Part shown: positions 6,924 to 16,807 of the stretch, piece after piece
Numbering within the stretch: position 1 is the stretch's first letter
How the letters are laid out: each line of letters starts with the position of its first letter
Assembly (NCBI RefSeq): GCF_040049215.1
Contig: NZ_JBDZDN010000001.1
Location: 2,108,001 to 2,172,000 of the forward strand
DNA: 64,000 nt
From: Mesorhizobium_K sp040049215
Lineage (GTDB): Bacteria > Pseudomonadota > Alphaproteobacteria > Rhizobiales > Rhizobiaceae
Direction of reading: 5' to 3'
Translations under genes and position numbers: made by a program
Notes under the pieces: generated by a model
Database searches by the model: none
What the model was told of the DNA's origin: nothing
The model's input: the letters and a program-made list of their open reading frames with translations, nothing else

Positions 6924-9900
6924 ATGGCGGGCAGGGAAGACGCGCCGCGCGGCGCTTCGTACAGGACGTTCGTGCGGGCGAAGGGAGCCTCGTCATGCGA
7001 GGCGCGCGAATTCACCTGCGGCGACCTGTTCGAACTGGCGCAGGCGGGCTGCGATTGGATCTGGGAGACCGATCCCGAGTTGCGCTTTTCATGGCTCTCC
7101 GAAAACTATGAGGAAGCGACGGGCGTCGCTCCGGAAAAGGTGCTCGGCCGCTTCCGCTTCGACTTTTTGAAGGAAGGGCCGAACGGTTCGAAGGAAGCCG
7201 AGGCGCATCTCGACGACCTCCAGTCGAGGCGTCCGTTCCGCGACTTCGTCTACGAGTTCAGCGCGGGCCGGGCATACTGCCGCTGGGTTTCGGTCACCGG
7301 CCTTCCGCGCTTCAGCGCGGCAGGTGCGTTCCTCGGCTATCGCGGCGTCGGCCGGAACGTCACCGCGCTGATCGCGCCCTTTGAAGCGGCACTCGAACGC
7401 TCCCGGCTTGCCGAGTCGGTGCTGAACTCCGTCAAGGATCCGATATTCGTCAAGGATGAGAATCTGCGCTTCGTCTTCGCCAACGAGGCCTGCGCCTCGA
7501 TGTTCGACAAGAGGCCGGAATCGATGCTGGGCAGGGATGGCGGCAATTTTTTGCCGGCCGGCAAAGTGGCCGAGTTCGAGCAGTCGGAGCGGCAGGTGCT
7601 CCGGACCGGTGAACCTTACGAAGTCGAGGAGCAGTTCGATCAGGACGGCGTGGTGCGTTCACGCGTCGTGCGCAAGCATCGAGTAGACCTCGACAGCGGC
7701 AGGCGCTACGTCGCCTGTTTCGTCTTCGACGCGACCGAGATGAAGCGCCGCGAAACCGAGGCCGAGGTGGCGAGGCGGCGGCTGGCCGACGTTTTGGAAT
7801 CGCTGCCTGCGGGTGTGGTCATCTACGACAGTGAGGACAAGTTCGTCCTCGCCAACAGGAAGCTGCAGGATACACTGCCCGAGTTGAAGGCGGTCTGGCA
7901 ACCGGGCTGTTCCTTCCGCGACGCCATCGCGCATGGCCGCGAACTCGGCTATTTCCGATCAAGCGGCGATCCCGAAATCGACAATCTTTACGAATCCGAT
8001 CCGGACGCCTGGATCGATGCCTACATGGCGCGGCATCGATTGCGCCACAACGCGTTCGAACGCCGCAATCCCGACGGCCGCTGGTTCCATGCCATTGATA
8101 CCCGTACCGACGACGGCACCTTCATCGGCGTGCGCGTCGACATCACCGAAATGAAGGAGCGCGAGAAGGCGCTGCGCAGGAGCATGCGCAAGACGGAACT
8201 CTACCGTCATGTGCTCGATGAGCTTCCCGTGGCCGCCTACGTCAAATCCAAGGATCTGACCTTCGAGTTCGTCAACAAGGCCTGGTCCGACCTGACCGGC
8301 GTCTCCGCCCAGCAGGCATCCGGCCGGACCGACCGGGACTTCTTTGCCGGGGAAGGCGAAGGCTTCGCCGAACGCGACCTTGCCGTGCTCAGGACCGGCG
8401 TCGCCAATGAGATCGAAGAGACGCTGACCCACCGGGACGGCACGCCCCGCCAGCTTATCGCCAAGAAGAGCCGCCTCGTCGCCAGCGACGGAAGCGTGCA
8501 TCTCATCGGGTCGAGCACCGATATCACAGACGTCAGGGCACGCGAGGCCAGGCTTCAGGAGAGCCAGCGCGAGAACGAGATATTCCGCAGCCTGATCGAC
8601 AACGTGCCGGTGGCGATCTACGCCAAGCGCGACGACCTCAAACTCTTCTATGTCAACAAGTACTGGACCCAGCTGACCGGCGTTCCCTACGAGGAGGCAA
8701 TAGGCCGGACGGATTTCGAGGTCTCGGGCGAGAACGGCCACGCTTTCATGGAGAGCGATCGCGCCATCCTGCGGACCGGGCAAAGCCAGGAGTTCGAGGA
8801 GCAAGTCACAGCGCCGGACGGGAGCCTGCGCTACCAGATCGCGCGCAAGGATTCAATGAAGGCCTCGGACGGCACGCTCTTCCTGCTCGGCTCGACCATC
8901 GACGTCACCGAACAAAAGCAACGCGAGCAGGAGCTGCAGGAAGCTCAGCGGCGCGCGGTGCTTGCCGACCGCGCCAAGTCCGAGTTCCTCGCCAACATGA
9001 GCCACGAGATAAGGACGCCGATGAACGGCGTGCTCGGCATGGCCGAGCTGCTTTCAAGATCCGATCTCGATCCGAAGCAAAAGACCTTCACCGAGATCAT
9101 CGTCAAGTCGGGCAACGCGCTCTTGACCATCATCAACGACATCCTCGACTTCTCGAAGATCGACGCGGGGCAACTGGTACTCGATCCGGCGCCGTTCGCG
9201 CTTGCCGAGGCCATCGAGGACGTGGCGACGCTGATCTCGACGCGCGCCAAGGAAAAGGATCTCGAGCTGATCGTGCGCATCGAGCCCGGTCTCGCTGAAA
9301 CCTATGTCGGCGACGTCGGCCGGTTCCGGCAGATCGTCACCAACCTTATTGGCAATGCCGTCAAATTCACCGATTCCGGGCATGTGCTGGTCGATGCCAG
9401 TGGCGAGCCGGCGCAAGGCGGCACGAAAATCCGCATCTCGGTCACTGATACCGGCATCGGCATTCCGGCCAACAAGCTCGCTGCCGTGTTCGAGAAATTC
9501 AACCAGGTCGACGCTTCCTCGACGCGCCGGCACGAAGGCACGGGGCTCGGACTTGCGATCACTTCGCGCCTCGTCGCCCTGATGGGCGGGGAAATCGGCG
9601 TCGAGAGCACCGAGGGCAGAGGCTCGACCTTCTGGTTCACGGTCACGCTGCCCGGCGCCAGCCAGCAGCCCCGCCGCGTCATGCCGTCCGACGTCACCGG
9701 CGCGCGCATCCTCATCGTGGACGACAACCAGGTGAACCGCGCCATCCTGTCGGAGCAGATGGCGGCCTGGACTTTCGACGCTTGTGCTGCCGAAAGCGGC
9801 GAGGAGGGGCTGAAGGTGCTGATGGCGGCGGCCGCACGAGGGATCGCCGTAAATTGCATCGTGCTCGACTACCAGATGCCCGGCATGACCGGCGGCGACA

Positions 9901-10619
9901 TGGCCCGCATCATCCGCGCGACACCGGAAATCGCGGACACACCCATCGTCATGCTGACCTCGGTCGACCAGTCGCTGTCGGGGCCAGCATATCGTGCTCT
10001 CGCGATCGAGGCGCAACTCGTCAAACCGGCGCGCTCGTCGCTGCTGCTCGAAACGATCGTTGCGGCGATCCAGAAACAGCGTGCGGCCGGATCGATGCAT
10101 GACGATTGGCGGGCTCCGGTTGCCGCGGATCGACCTCAGGCAACAGTCCATGCAGAGCCCCGCCCCGCGCAGCGGCGCGGCGATCCGCCGGCTGCCGATG
10201 CGGAGGTGGGCGACGGCCACCGCGTCGATATACTGGTCGCCGAGGACAATGAGGTGAACCAGCTTGTGTTCACGCAGATCCTCGGCGAGACGGACTACAG
10301 CTTCGAGATTGTCTCCAACGGGCGGCTGGCCATCAAGGCGTTCGGCGAGATGAACCCGCGCATCATCCTGATGGATGTGTCGATGCCGGAGATGAGCGGG
10401 CTCGAGGCGACGGCGGCAATAAGGAGCGCCGAGACCGGCACGGGTCACCACATCCCCATCATCGGCGTCACCGCGCATGCGCTCAAGGGCGATCGCGAGC
10501 GCTGCATCGAAGCAGGCATGGACGACTATCTGTCGAAGCCGATCAGCCCGAAGGCGCTGATCGACAAGGTCGAGCGCTGGGCCGCGCAGACGTGGCGCGA
10601 GAATCGCAATGCCGGTTGA
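6924..10619 (+). CDS. Hybrid sensor histidine kinase with five PAS domains and two receivers
   Basis: A 1231-residue soluble hybrid kinase without membrane helices. Five PAS modules occupy about residues 30-650; their cores include CDWIWETDPELRFSWLSENY, DPIFVKDENLRFVFANEACA, GVVIYDSEDKFVLANRKLQD and two near-duplicates at about 430 and 550. HisKA follows, with His694 in MSHEIRTPMNGVLGMAELL, then HATPase_c (NLIGNAVKF, DTGIGIPANKL, GTGLGLAI). Two receivers complete it: Asp982 (CIVLDYQMPGMTGG) and Asp1151 (IILMDVSMPEMSGL). It sits directly upstream of the pst operon, where several rhizobia carry phoR, but 470 bases separate them. The signal is unknown; cytoplasmic redox or ligand sensing is an inference from the PAS set. 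The start lacks a strong ribosome-binding site. Confidence 0.92.
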   Translation: MAGREDAPRGASYRTFVRAKGASSCEAREFTCGDLFELAQAGCDWIWETDPELRFSWLSENYEEATGVAPEKVLGRFRFDFLKEGPNGSKEAEAHLDDLQSRRPFRDFVYEFSAGRAYCRWVSVTGLPRFSAAGAFLGYRGVGRNVTALIAPFEAALERSRLAESVLNSVKDPIFVKDENLRFVFANEACASMFDKRPESMLGRDGGNFLPAGKVAEFEQSERQVLRTGEPYEVEEQFDQDGVVRSRVVRKHRVDLDSGRRYVACFVFDATEMKRRETEAEVARRRLADVLESLPAGVVIYDSEDKFVLANRKLQDTLPELKAVWQPGCSFRDAIAHGRELGYFRSSGDPEIDNLYESDPDAWIDAYMARHRLRHNAFERRNPDGRWFHAIDTRTDDGTFIGVRVDITEMKEREKALRRSMRKTELYRHVLDELPVAAYVKSKDLTFEFVNKAWSDLTGVSAQQASGRTDRDFFAGEGEGFAERDLAVLRTGVANEIEETLTHRDGTPRQLIAKKSRLVASDGSVHLIGSSTDITDVRAREARLQESQRENEIFRSLIDNVPVAIYAKRDDLKLFYVNKYWTQLTGVPYEEAIGRTDFEVSGENGHAFMESDRAILRTGQSQEFEEQVTAPDGSLRYQIARKDSMKASDGTLFLLGSTIDVTEQKQREQELQEAQRRAVLADRAKSEFLANMSHEIRTPMNGVLGMAELLSRSDLDPKQKTFTEIIVKSGNALLTIINDILDFSKIDAGQLVLDPAPFALAEAIEDVATLISTRAKEKDLELIVRIEPGLAETYVGDVGRFRQIVTNLIGNAVKFTDSGHVLVDASGEPAQGGTKIRISVTDTGIGIPANKLAAVFEKFNQVDASSTRRHEGTGLGLAITSRLVALMGGEIGVESTEGRGSTFWFTVTLPGASQQPRRVMPSDVTGARILIVDDNQVNRAILSEQMAAWTFDACAAESGEEGLKVLMAAAARGIAVNCIVLDYQMPGMTGGDMARIIRATPEIADTPIVMLTSVDQSLSGPAYRALAIEAQLVKPARSSLLLETIVAAIQKQRAAGSMHDDWRAPVAADRPQATVHAEPRPAQRRGDPPAADAEVGDGHRVDILVAEDNEVNQLVFTQILGETDYSFEIVSNGRLAIKAFGEMNPRIILMDVSMPEMSGLEATAAIRSAETGTGHHIPIIGVTAHALKGDRERCIEAGMDDYLSKPISPKALIDKVERWAAQTWRENRNAG

Positions 10620-10629
10620 CAGGGCTGAC

Positions 10630-10653
10630 GCTATGGTGTGATCGCACCATAGC
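10630..10653 (+). terminator. Hairpin after the hybrid kinase
   Basis: GCTATGGTG (10630-10638) pairs with CACCATAGC (10645-10653), starting 11 bases after the kinase stop codon. There is no T run. The remaining 340 bases up to the Pho box hold no recognisable gene. Confidence 0.45.
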
Positions 10654-11001
10654 CGCCGCCTCGATCCGGGGATTAACCATGATGATTGATACCGTTCTGG
10701 TTAACGGACGGGAGTAGCGGCCGCCGAGATAAAGACGGTGTCAATCCCCAACGGGACACTGTTTCGGCGAGACCCGGCCGGGTCACATCCCCGGCTGCTG
10801 GCGTCGCCTCCCGTCCGATTTTTTTCCACACATGCCTCGACGATCAATTCTTCCAGCGCCATCCCTTGGCCATCGTCTTGCCAGGTTAGCCCAAACCGCT
10901 GTTTGCCTTACGCATAATCGAGCGCACCGACATCCTTTCCATCTCCGCCATCTTGGTAGCCGGCGTAGCATCGCCAGCCGCGTTACCGGGCCGACATCAA
11001 A

Positions 11002-11019
11002 CTGTCATCCAACTGTAAT
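11002..11019 (+). promoter_or_regulatory. Pho box (PhoB operator) upstream of pstS
   Basis: CTGTCATCCAACTGTAAT is two 7-mers, CTGTCAT and CTGTAAT, separated by four bases: the classic PhoB-binding direct repeat with 11-base period. It lies 75 bases before the pstS start, so phosphate starvation should induce the operon through the PhoB encoded at its own end. Confidence 0.9.
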
Positions 11020-11093
11020 AGTCGGAAGCTATTGGCTCACCGGGCGCTGACAGATTTCGCCCTTTGACAGATTTCCGAACAGGAGCAGGCTAG

Positions 11094-12098
11094 ATGAAAA
11101 AAGCAATCCTTACCGCGTCGGCCGCTGCCGTCGCGCTTGCCGCGTCGGTTGGCTACGCCGCCGCGCGCGACCAGATCCAGATCGTCGGTTCGTCCACCGT
11201 GTTTCCGTTCACCACCGCCGTTGCCGAGAAGCTCGGCCAGGGCGGTCAGTTCAAAACGCCGGTCGTCGAATCCACCGGCACCGGCGGCGGCATGAAGCTG
11301 TTCTGCTCCGGCGTCGGCGAGAACACGCCCGACTTCACCAACGCCTCGCGCGCCATCAAGGACAAAGAACTCGCCGATTGCAAAGCCAACGGCGCGACCC
11401 CGGTCGAGATCAAGGTCGGCTTCGACGGCATCGTTCTCGCGAACTCCAAGGCCGGCGCAATGGTCGACCTGACCAAAGAGCAGATTTTCAAGGCGCTCGC
11501 CAAGAACGTCGCGGTCGACGGCAAGGTGGTTCCGAACCCCTACGTCAACTGGTCCGACATCGAGGCCTCGCTGCCTGCCACCAAGATCGAAGTGCTCGGC
11601 CCGCCGCCGACCTCCGGCACGCGCGACGCCTTCGTCGAGTTGGTCATGGTCGAAGCCTGCCAGGACGAAGTGAAAGCGGCCAACGAAAAGGCCTGCCCTG
11701 AAATCCGCGAAGACGGCGCCTATGTCGAAGCCGGCGAAAACGACAACCTGATCGTGCAGAAGCTCGAAGCCAACGCCAACGCGTTCGGTATCTTCGGCTT
11801 CTCCTTCCTCGACCAGAACGCCGACAAGCTGCAGGGCCACAAGGTGGACGGCGTCGAGCCGACCTTCGAGAACATCGCGTCGGGCGACTACGGCGTTTCG
11901 CGCTCGCTCTTCATCTACGCCAAGAAAGAACATGTCGGCGTCATTCCCGGCATTGCCGAGTTCATTGCCGAGTACACCTCTGAAGGCGCTTGGGGTCCTG
12001 ACGGCTACCTGGCCGACAAGGGCCTGATCCCGCTGCCGGACGCGGAGCGCGCCAGCGTTGCCGAGAACGCCAAGGCGCTCAAGGGCATGGGTTCCTGA
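11094..12098 (+). CDS. pstS: Phosphate ABC transporter substrate-binding protein PstS
   Basis: A 334-residue periplasmic protein with a signal peptide (MKKAILTASAAAVALAASVG, cleavage near YAAA). The phosphate-binding loops are visible: IVGSSTVFPFTTAVAEKLG near the N-terminus, STGTGGGMKLFC, and PTSGTRDAFVELV in the second lobe. PstS captures inorganic phosphate and delivers it to PstC/PstA. First gene of pstSCAB-phoU-phoB, preceded by a Pho box and followed by a strong hairpin in the 113-base gap to pstC. That hairpin would allow more PstS than permease to be made. Confidence 0.95.
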   Translation: MKKAILTASAAAVALAASVGYAAARDQIQIVGSSTVFPFTTAVAEKLGQGGQFKTPVVESTGTGGGMKLFCSGVGENTPDFTNASRAIKDKELADCKANGATPVEIKVGFDGIVLANSKAGAMVDLTKEQIFKALAKNVAVDGKVVPNPYVNWSDIEASLPATKIEVLGPPPTSGTRDAFVELVMVEACQDEVKAANEKACPEIREDGAYVEAGENDNLIVQKLEANANAFGIFGFSFLDQNADKLQGHKVDGVEPTFENIASGDYGVSRSLFIYAKKEHVGVIPGIAEFIAEYTSEGAWGPDGYLADKGLIPLPDAERASVAENAKALKGMGS

Positions 12099-12144
12099 CA
12101 ATACAGGAATTCGGGCTTGTTTGCCCGGCTTGAATACGCGGCAG

Positions 12145-12169
12145 GGGTTCGGGACGGGTTCCCGAACCC
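12145..12169 (+). terminator. GC-rich hairpin between pstS and pstC
   Basis: GGGTTCGGGA (12145-12154) is perfectly complementary to TCCCGAACCC (12160-12169), with a five-base loop. It lacks a T run, so partial termination or protection of the upstream pstS message from 3' decay is more likely than full termination. Confidence 0.65.
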
Positions 12170-12211
12170 TCGCTGTCCTGACATGGTTCCGGGCTCGGGG
12201 GCGCTCCTTTC

Positions 12212-13600
12212 ATGATCGGCTATTTGGTCCTTGCTCTCTTCGCGCTCTTTGCCGTCACCTATTTCATGGGTCGCAGGCGCGCGCTTACGAGCGTTTCCGG
12301 CGAAATCTCAAAGCTTCATTCGCTTCCGAGCCATCACGGCATGTTCCTGGGACTGGCCGCGGCGGGGCCTGCCCTGATCGCGGTGGCGATCTGGTCGATC
12401 GCGACGCCCGGCATCGAATCCTCGATCATCAAGAGCCGATTCGCCGCGGAGCTTGCTGGCCTGGGCATTCCGCAGGTCGAAGCATTCGTCCGCGACGCGA
12501 GGGCAATCGCTTTCGGCGGCCTGGTCGGATTTACCGACGCCACCAAGGAAGCGGCGGCGATTGCCTATCGTTCGATCCACCAGACCAGCATTGCGATCAT
12601 CTTGGCGCTTTCGGCCGTGCTCGCTGCTGCAGGGTTCTACTTGGCCTATTCGCGCATCGCTCCGGCCTACCGGGCGCGGCATGTCGTGGAGCGGGTTCTG
12701 AAGATATTCCTGATCCTGTGCTCGGTGGTGGCGATCTTGACGACGGTCGGCATTGTGTTGTCGCTGATCTTCGAATCGCTCCGTTTCTTCCAGCAGGTTC
12801 CCTTCTACAAATTCCTGTTCGGACTGCATTGGTCGCCGCAGAGCGCCTTTACCGGTGCCGGCACCGAAGCCGGCGCTGTGGACCCGAATATCTTTGGCGC
12901 CGTGCCGCTGTTTGTGGGCACGCTGCTCATTACGCTCATCGCCATGCTGGTCGCGGCGCCCATCGGGCTGATGTCGGCCATCTACCTCTCCGACTATGCT
13001 TCGCGATCCGTCCGCGCTGTGGCCAAACCGGTTCTGGAGATACTGGCGGGCATTCCAACCGTCGTCTACGGCTTCTTCGCGGCTTTGACCGTCGCACCGT
13101 TCTTCCGCGGCCTCGGCGAAAGCGTCGGCCTGGGCGTCGCCTCGGAATCGGCGCTCGCCGCGGGCGTCGTCATGGGCATCATGATCATCCCGTTCGTCTC
13201 ATCCCTTTCGGACGACGTGATCAACGCGGTCCCGCAATCATTGCGCGACGGCTCGGCGGGGCTTGGCGCAACCAAGTCCGAGACCATCCGCAAGGTCGTG
13301 CTTCCGGCGGCGCTTCCGGGAATCGTCTCTGCCATGCTCCTGGCGGTCAGCCGCGCCATCGGAGAAACCATGATCGTCGTGATGGCTGCCGGCCTTGCGG
13401 CGAATCTGACGCTGAATCCGCTCGAAGCGGTAACCACCGTCACCGTGCAGATCGTTACGCTGCTCGTCGGCGACCAGGAATTCGACAGCGCCAAGACACT
13501 CGCTGCCTTCGCGCTCGGCCTTGTGCTGTTCTGCATCACGCTTGCCCTCAACATCATCGCATTGCGAGTCGTCCAGAAATACCGGGAACAGTATGACTGA
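12212..13600 (+). CDS. pstC: Phosphate ABC transporter permease PstC
   Basis: A 462-residue inner-membrane permease. Long N-terminal hydrophobic stretches (MIGYLVLALFALFAVTYFMG) with a periplasmic insertion precede the binding-protein-dependent transport domain. The domain includes the EAA-type coupling loop SLRDGSAGLGATKSETIRKV followed by LPAALPGIVSAMLLAVSRAI. It is longer than E. coli PstC (about 320), as is usual in rhizobia. It overlaps pstA by eight bases, so the two permease subunits are translationally coupled. Confidence 0.93.
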   Translation: MIGYLVLALFALFAVTYFMGRRRALTSVSGEISKLHSLPSHHGMFLGLAAAGPALIAVAIWSIATPGIESSIIKSRFAAELAGLGIPQVEAFVRDARAIAFGGLVGFTDATKEAAAIAYRSIHQTSIAIILALSAVLAAAGFYLAYSRIAPAYRARHVVERVLKIFLILCSVVAILTTVGIVLSLIFESLRFFQQVPFYKFLFGLHWSPQSAFTGAGTEAGAVDPNIFGAVPLFVGTLLITLIAMLVAAPIGLMSAIYLSDYASRSVRAVAKPVLEILAGIPTVVYGFFAALTVAPFFRGLGESVGLGVASESALAAGVVMGIMIIPFVSSLSDDVINAVPQSLRDGSAGLGATKSETIRKVVLPAALPGIVSAMLLAVSRAIGETMIVVMAAGLAANLTLNPLEAVTTVTVQIVTLLVGDQEFDSAKTLAAFALGLVLFCITLALNIIALRVVQKYREQYD

Positions 13601-15200
13601 CATCACATCTCCAATCGGCGTGGGGCCGCGCGTATCCGGTCTGCATACGGGTGACGCCGCAAAGGCCAGGCTCAGGGGGCGGTATGCCGCCGAAACGCGC
13701 TTCAAGTGGATAGGCGCAGGCGCCGTGGCGCTCTCGGCGCTGTTCCTTGTTCTTCTGCTCTCGACCATCGTCACCGAGGCGCTGCCGGCCTTCAGGATGA
13801 ACTACCTGACGCTGCCGATCGACCTCTCGGCGGCCAAGGTCGATCCGGCGAATCCCGGTGCGGCCAACTATGCGACAATTGCGCAAGACGCCCTGTCGGC
13901 AAAATTCCCCGGCGTCGAGAGCCGCCAGGACCGCAGGCTGTTGCGGGGGCTGCTTTCATCGGGTTCAGGCGACATCCTGCGACGGGACATCGCCGACGAT
14001 CCGTCGTTGCTCGGCAAGACCGTCGACTACTCGTTTCCGCTCGACGACTTCGCCGACCTCTACTTCAAGGGGTTAATTGCCGACAAGGGTTCGGACACGG
14101 CGATCGCCACGACCGTTGCGCCCTCGGGCACCACTGGCGACATTGAAGTAACGTTCGGCGACGACAGCATAGCCAGCCTTGCCCGCGGCTACGGTGCGAT
14201 CGAGGAAAACGGCGTTTTACGCCTGACCAGCGGAGCGGCCTCGCTGTTCGTTGCGCTCGACGGCGGCATGGTCAAACTCACGGAGATTTCGACCGCCGGC
14301 GGCGCGACAGTCGCTAAGGGCACCGTTCTCAAGCCGCTGGACAGCAATGCCGCCGCGGCGGCCGGCGCCGCCATGCTGCGCGTCATCAATACGCCCGAGA
14401 GCTCGCGCAAGATTTCCGACAAGGAGATCGTCTGGCTCGACGAGTTGAAGGCGCAGAACCTGATCCAGACCCGGTTCAATACGATCTTCTTCTTCACTGG
14501 GGCCAGCCGCGAGCCGGAACTGGCCGGCATCTGGGGGGCCGTCGTCGGCTCGTTCCTGACAATGATAGTGACACTCGCCATCGCATTTCCGATCGGCGTC
14601 TCGGCGGCGCTCTATCTCGAAGAATTTGCCACGAAGAACCGCTGGACCACGATCATCGAGGTCAACATCAACAATCTCGCGGCGGTGCCTTCGATAGTCT
14701 ACGGCTTGCTTGGCCTCGCGGTTTTCCTGAATTTCTTCGGCCTGCCACGTTCGGCGCCGGTCGTCGGCGGCATGGTGCTCGCGCTGATGACCCTGCCGAT
14801 TATCATTATCGCCTCACGCGCCTCGCTGCGCGCGGTGCCGCCATCGATCCGCGAAGCCGCGCTTGGCATTGGCGCCTCCAAGGTGCAGATGGTCTTTCAT
14901 CACGTCCTGCCGCTGGCGATGCCAGGTATAATGACGGGCACCATCCTCGGCATGGCGCATGCGCTTGGCGAGACGGCGCCTCTTTTGATGATCGGCATGG
15001 TCGCCTTCATCGTCGACATTCCGGGCGGCTTCACCGATCCGGCGACGATTCTCCCAGTCCAGATATTCATGTGGGCTGACTTCCCCGAAGCAGGCTTCCA
15101 GCAGAAAACCTCTGCCGCGATCCTAATCCTGCTGGCATTTCTGGTAATCATGAACGCGATTGCGGTGATCCTGCGCAAGCGTTTCGAGCGGCGCTGGTAG
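13593..15200 (+). CDS. pstA: Phosphate ABC transporter permease PstA
   Basis: A 535-residue permease. The start at 13593 (MTDITSPIGVG) lies inside the end of pstC. After one membrane helix (GAVALSALFLVLLLSTIVTE) comes a periplasmic domain of roughly 300 residues, matching the DUF3333-type extension found on alphaproteobacterial PstA. The permease domain proper follows (about 320-535) with the coupling loop PSIREAALGIGASKVQMVFH and LPLAMPGIMTGTILGMAHAL. It partners PstC, with PstB as motor. E. coli PstA lacks the large insertion; its role is unknown. Confidence 0.93.
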   Translation: MTDITSPIGVGPRVSGLHTGDAAKARLRGRYAAETRFKWIGAGAVALSALFLVLLLSTIVTEALPAFRMNYLTLPIDLSAAKVDPANPGAANYATIAQDALSAKFPGVESRQDRRLLRGLLSSGSGDILRRDIADDPSLLGKTVDYSFPLDDFADLYFKGLIADKGSDTAIATTVAPSGTTGDIEVTFGDDSIASLARGYGAIEENGVLRLTSGAASLFVALDGGMVKLTEISTAGGATVAKGTVLKPLDSNAAAAAGAAMLRVINTPESSRKISDKEIVWLDELKAQNLIQTRFNTIFFFTGASREPELAGIWGAVVGSFLTMIVTLAIAFPIGVSAALYLEEFATKNRWTTIIEVNINNLAAVPSIVYGLLGLAVFLNFFGLPRSAPVVGGMVLALMTLPIIIIASRASLRAVPPSIREAALGIGASKVQMVFHHVLPLAMPGIMTGTILGMAHALGETAPLLMIGMVAFIVDIPGGFTDPATILPVQIFMWADFPEAGFQQKTSAAILILLAFLVIMNAIAVILRKRFERRW

Positions 15201-15213
15201 CGGAGTTGAGGAT

Positions 15214-16029
<816 letters not shown>

Positions 16030-16069
16030 TTGACTGTTCCTGTTGCGACAGATCACGAGGACCTAGATC

Positions 16070-16777
16070 ATGGGCGAACATACGGTCACCTCGTTTGACG
16101 AGGACCTCGACCACATCCAGCGGCTCATCCGCGACATGAGCGATCTCGCAGGCTCGATGGTCGGCTCTTCGATCCGTGCGCTGCTTGCATCCGACAATGC
16201 GCTTGCGCAGCGGGTCGTTTCCGACGACGTGATCATGGACGCGCGGCAGCGCGAGATCGACGACCGTGCGATCACCCTGATCGCCAAGCGCCAGCCCATG
16301 GCACAGGATCTGCGCGCGGTGGTCGGTGCGATCCGCATGGCCGGCGATCTCGAGCGAATAGGCGATCTAGCGAAGAATATCGCCAAGCGCGCCGGCGCGG
16401 TCGGGCAAGGTGCTGCGCCACGCGGCCTCTCGCACGGCATCGAGGCCATGGCGGAGCTGGTGCTCGGACAGGTGCAAGGTGTCGTCGGCCTCTACGTTGC
16501 GCGCGACGCCGACGGGCTGCGCACCCTGCGCATGGACGACGAGAAGATCGACGTCAAATACACGGCGGTGTTCCGCGAGCTTCTTACCTACATGATGGAA
16601 GATCCGCGCAACATCACGGCCTGCACGCATCTGCTGTTCTGCGCGAAGAATCTCGAGCGCATCGGCGATCACGTGACCAACATCGCGGAAAACGCCTATT
16701 ATGTGGTAACCGGCGAGCAACTGCCGGCGAACCGTCCCAAGCTCGACGAGACCGCGCTGGCGGTTCTGGCCGAGTAG
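16070..16777 (+). CDS. phoU: Phosphate signalling regulator PhoU
   Basis: A 235-residue all-helical protein made of two PhoU repeats. The repeats show the metal-binding E/D-rich signatures (MAGDLERIGDLAKNIAKRAG in the first and CAKNLERIGDHVTNIAENAY in the second). PhoU couples the Pst transporter to the PhoR kinase so that PhoB is not phosphorylated when phosphate is plentiful. It lies 40 bases after pstB and 30 bases before phoB, the standard order. Confidence 0.96.
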   Translation: MGEHTVTSFDEDLDHIQRLIRDMSDLAGSMVGSSIRALLASDNALAQRVVSDDVIMDARQREIDDRAITLIAKRQPMAQDLRAVVGAIRMAGDLERIGDLAKNIAKRAGAVGQGAAPRGLSHGIEAMAELVLGQVQGVVGLYVARDADGLRTLRMDDEKIDVKYTAVFRELLTYMMEDPRNITACTHLLFCAKNLERIGDHVTNIAENAYYVVTGEQLPANRPKLDETALAVLAE

Positions 16778-16807
16778 GATCAGGACACACCCAAGGGACA
16801 CCCGAAG

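Noticed and set aside
11037..12101. 354-residue minus-strand frame covering pstS
   Set aside because: Antisense shadow of an unmistakable PstS.
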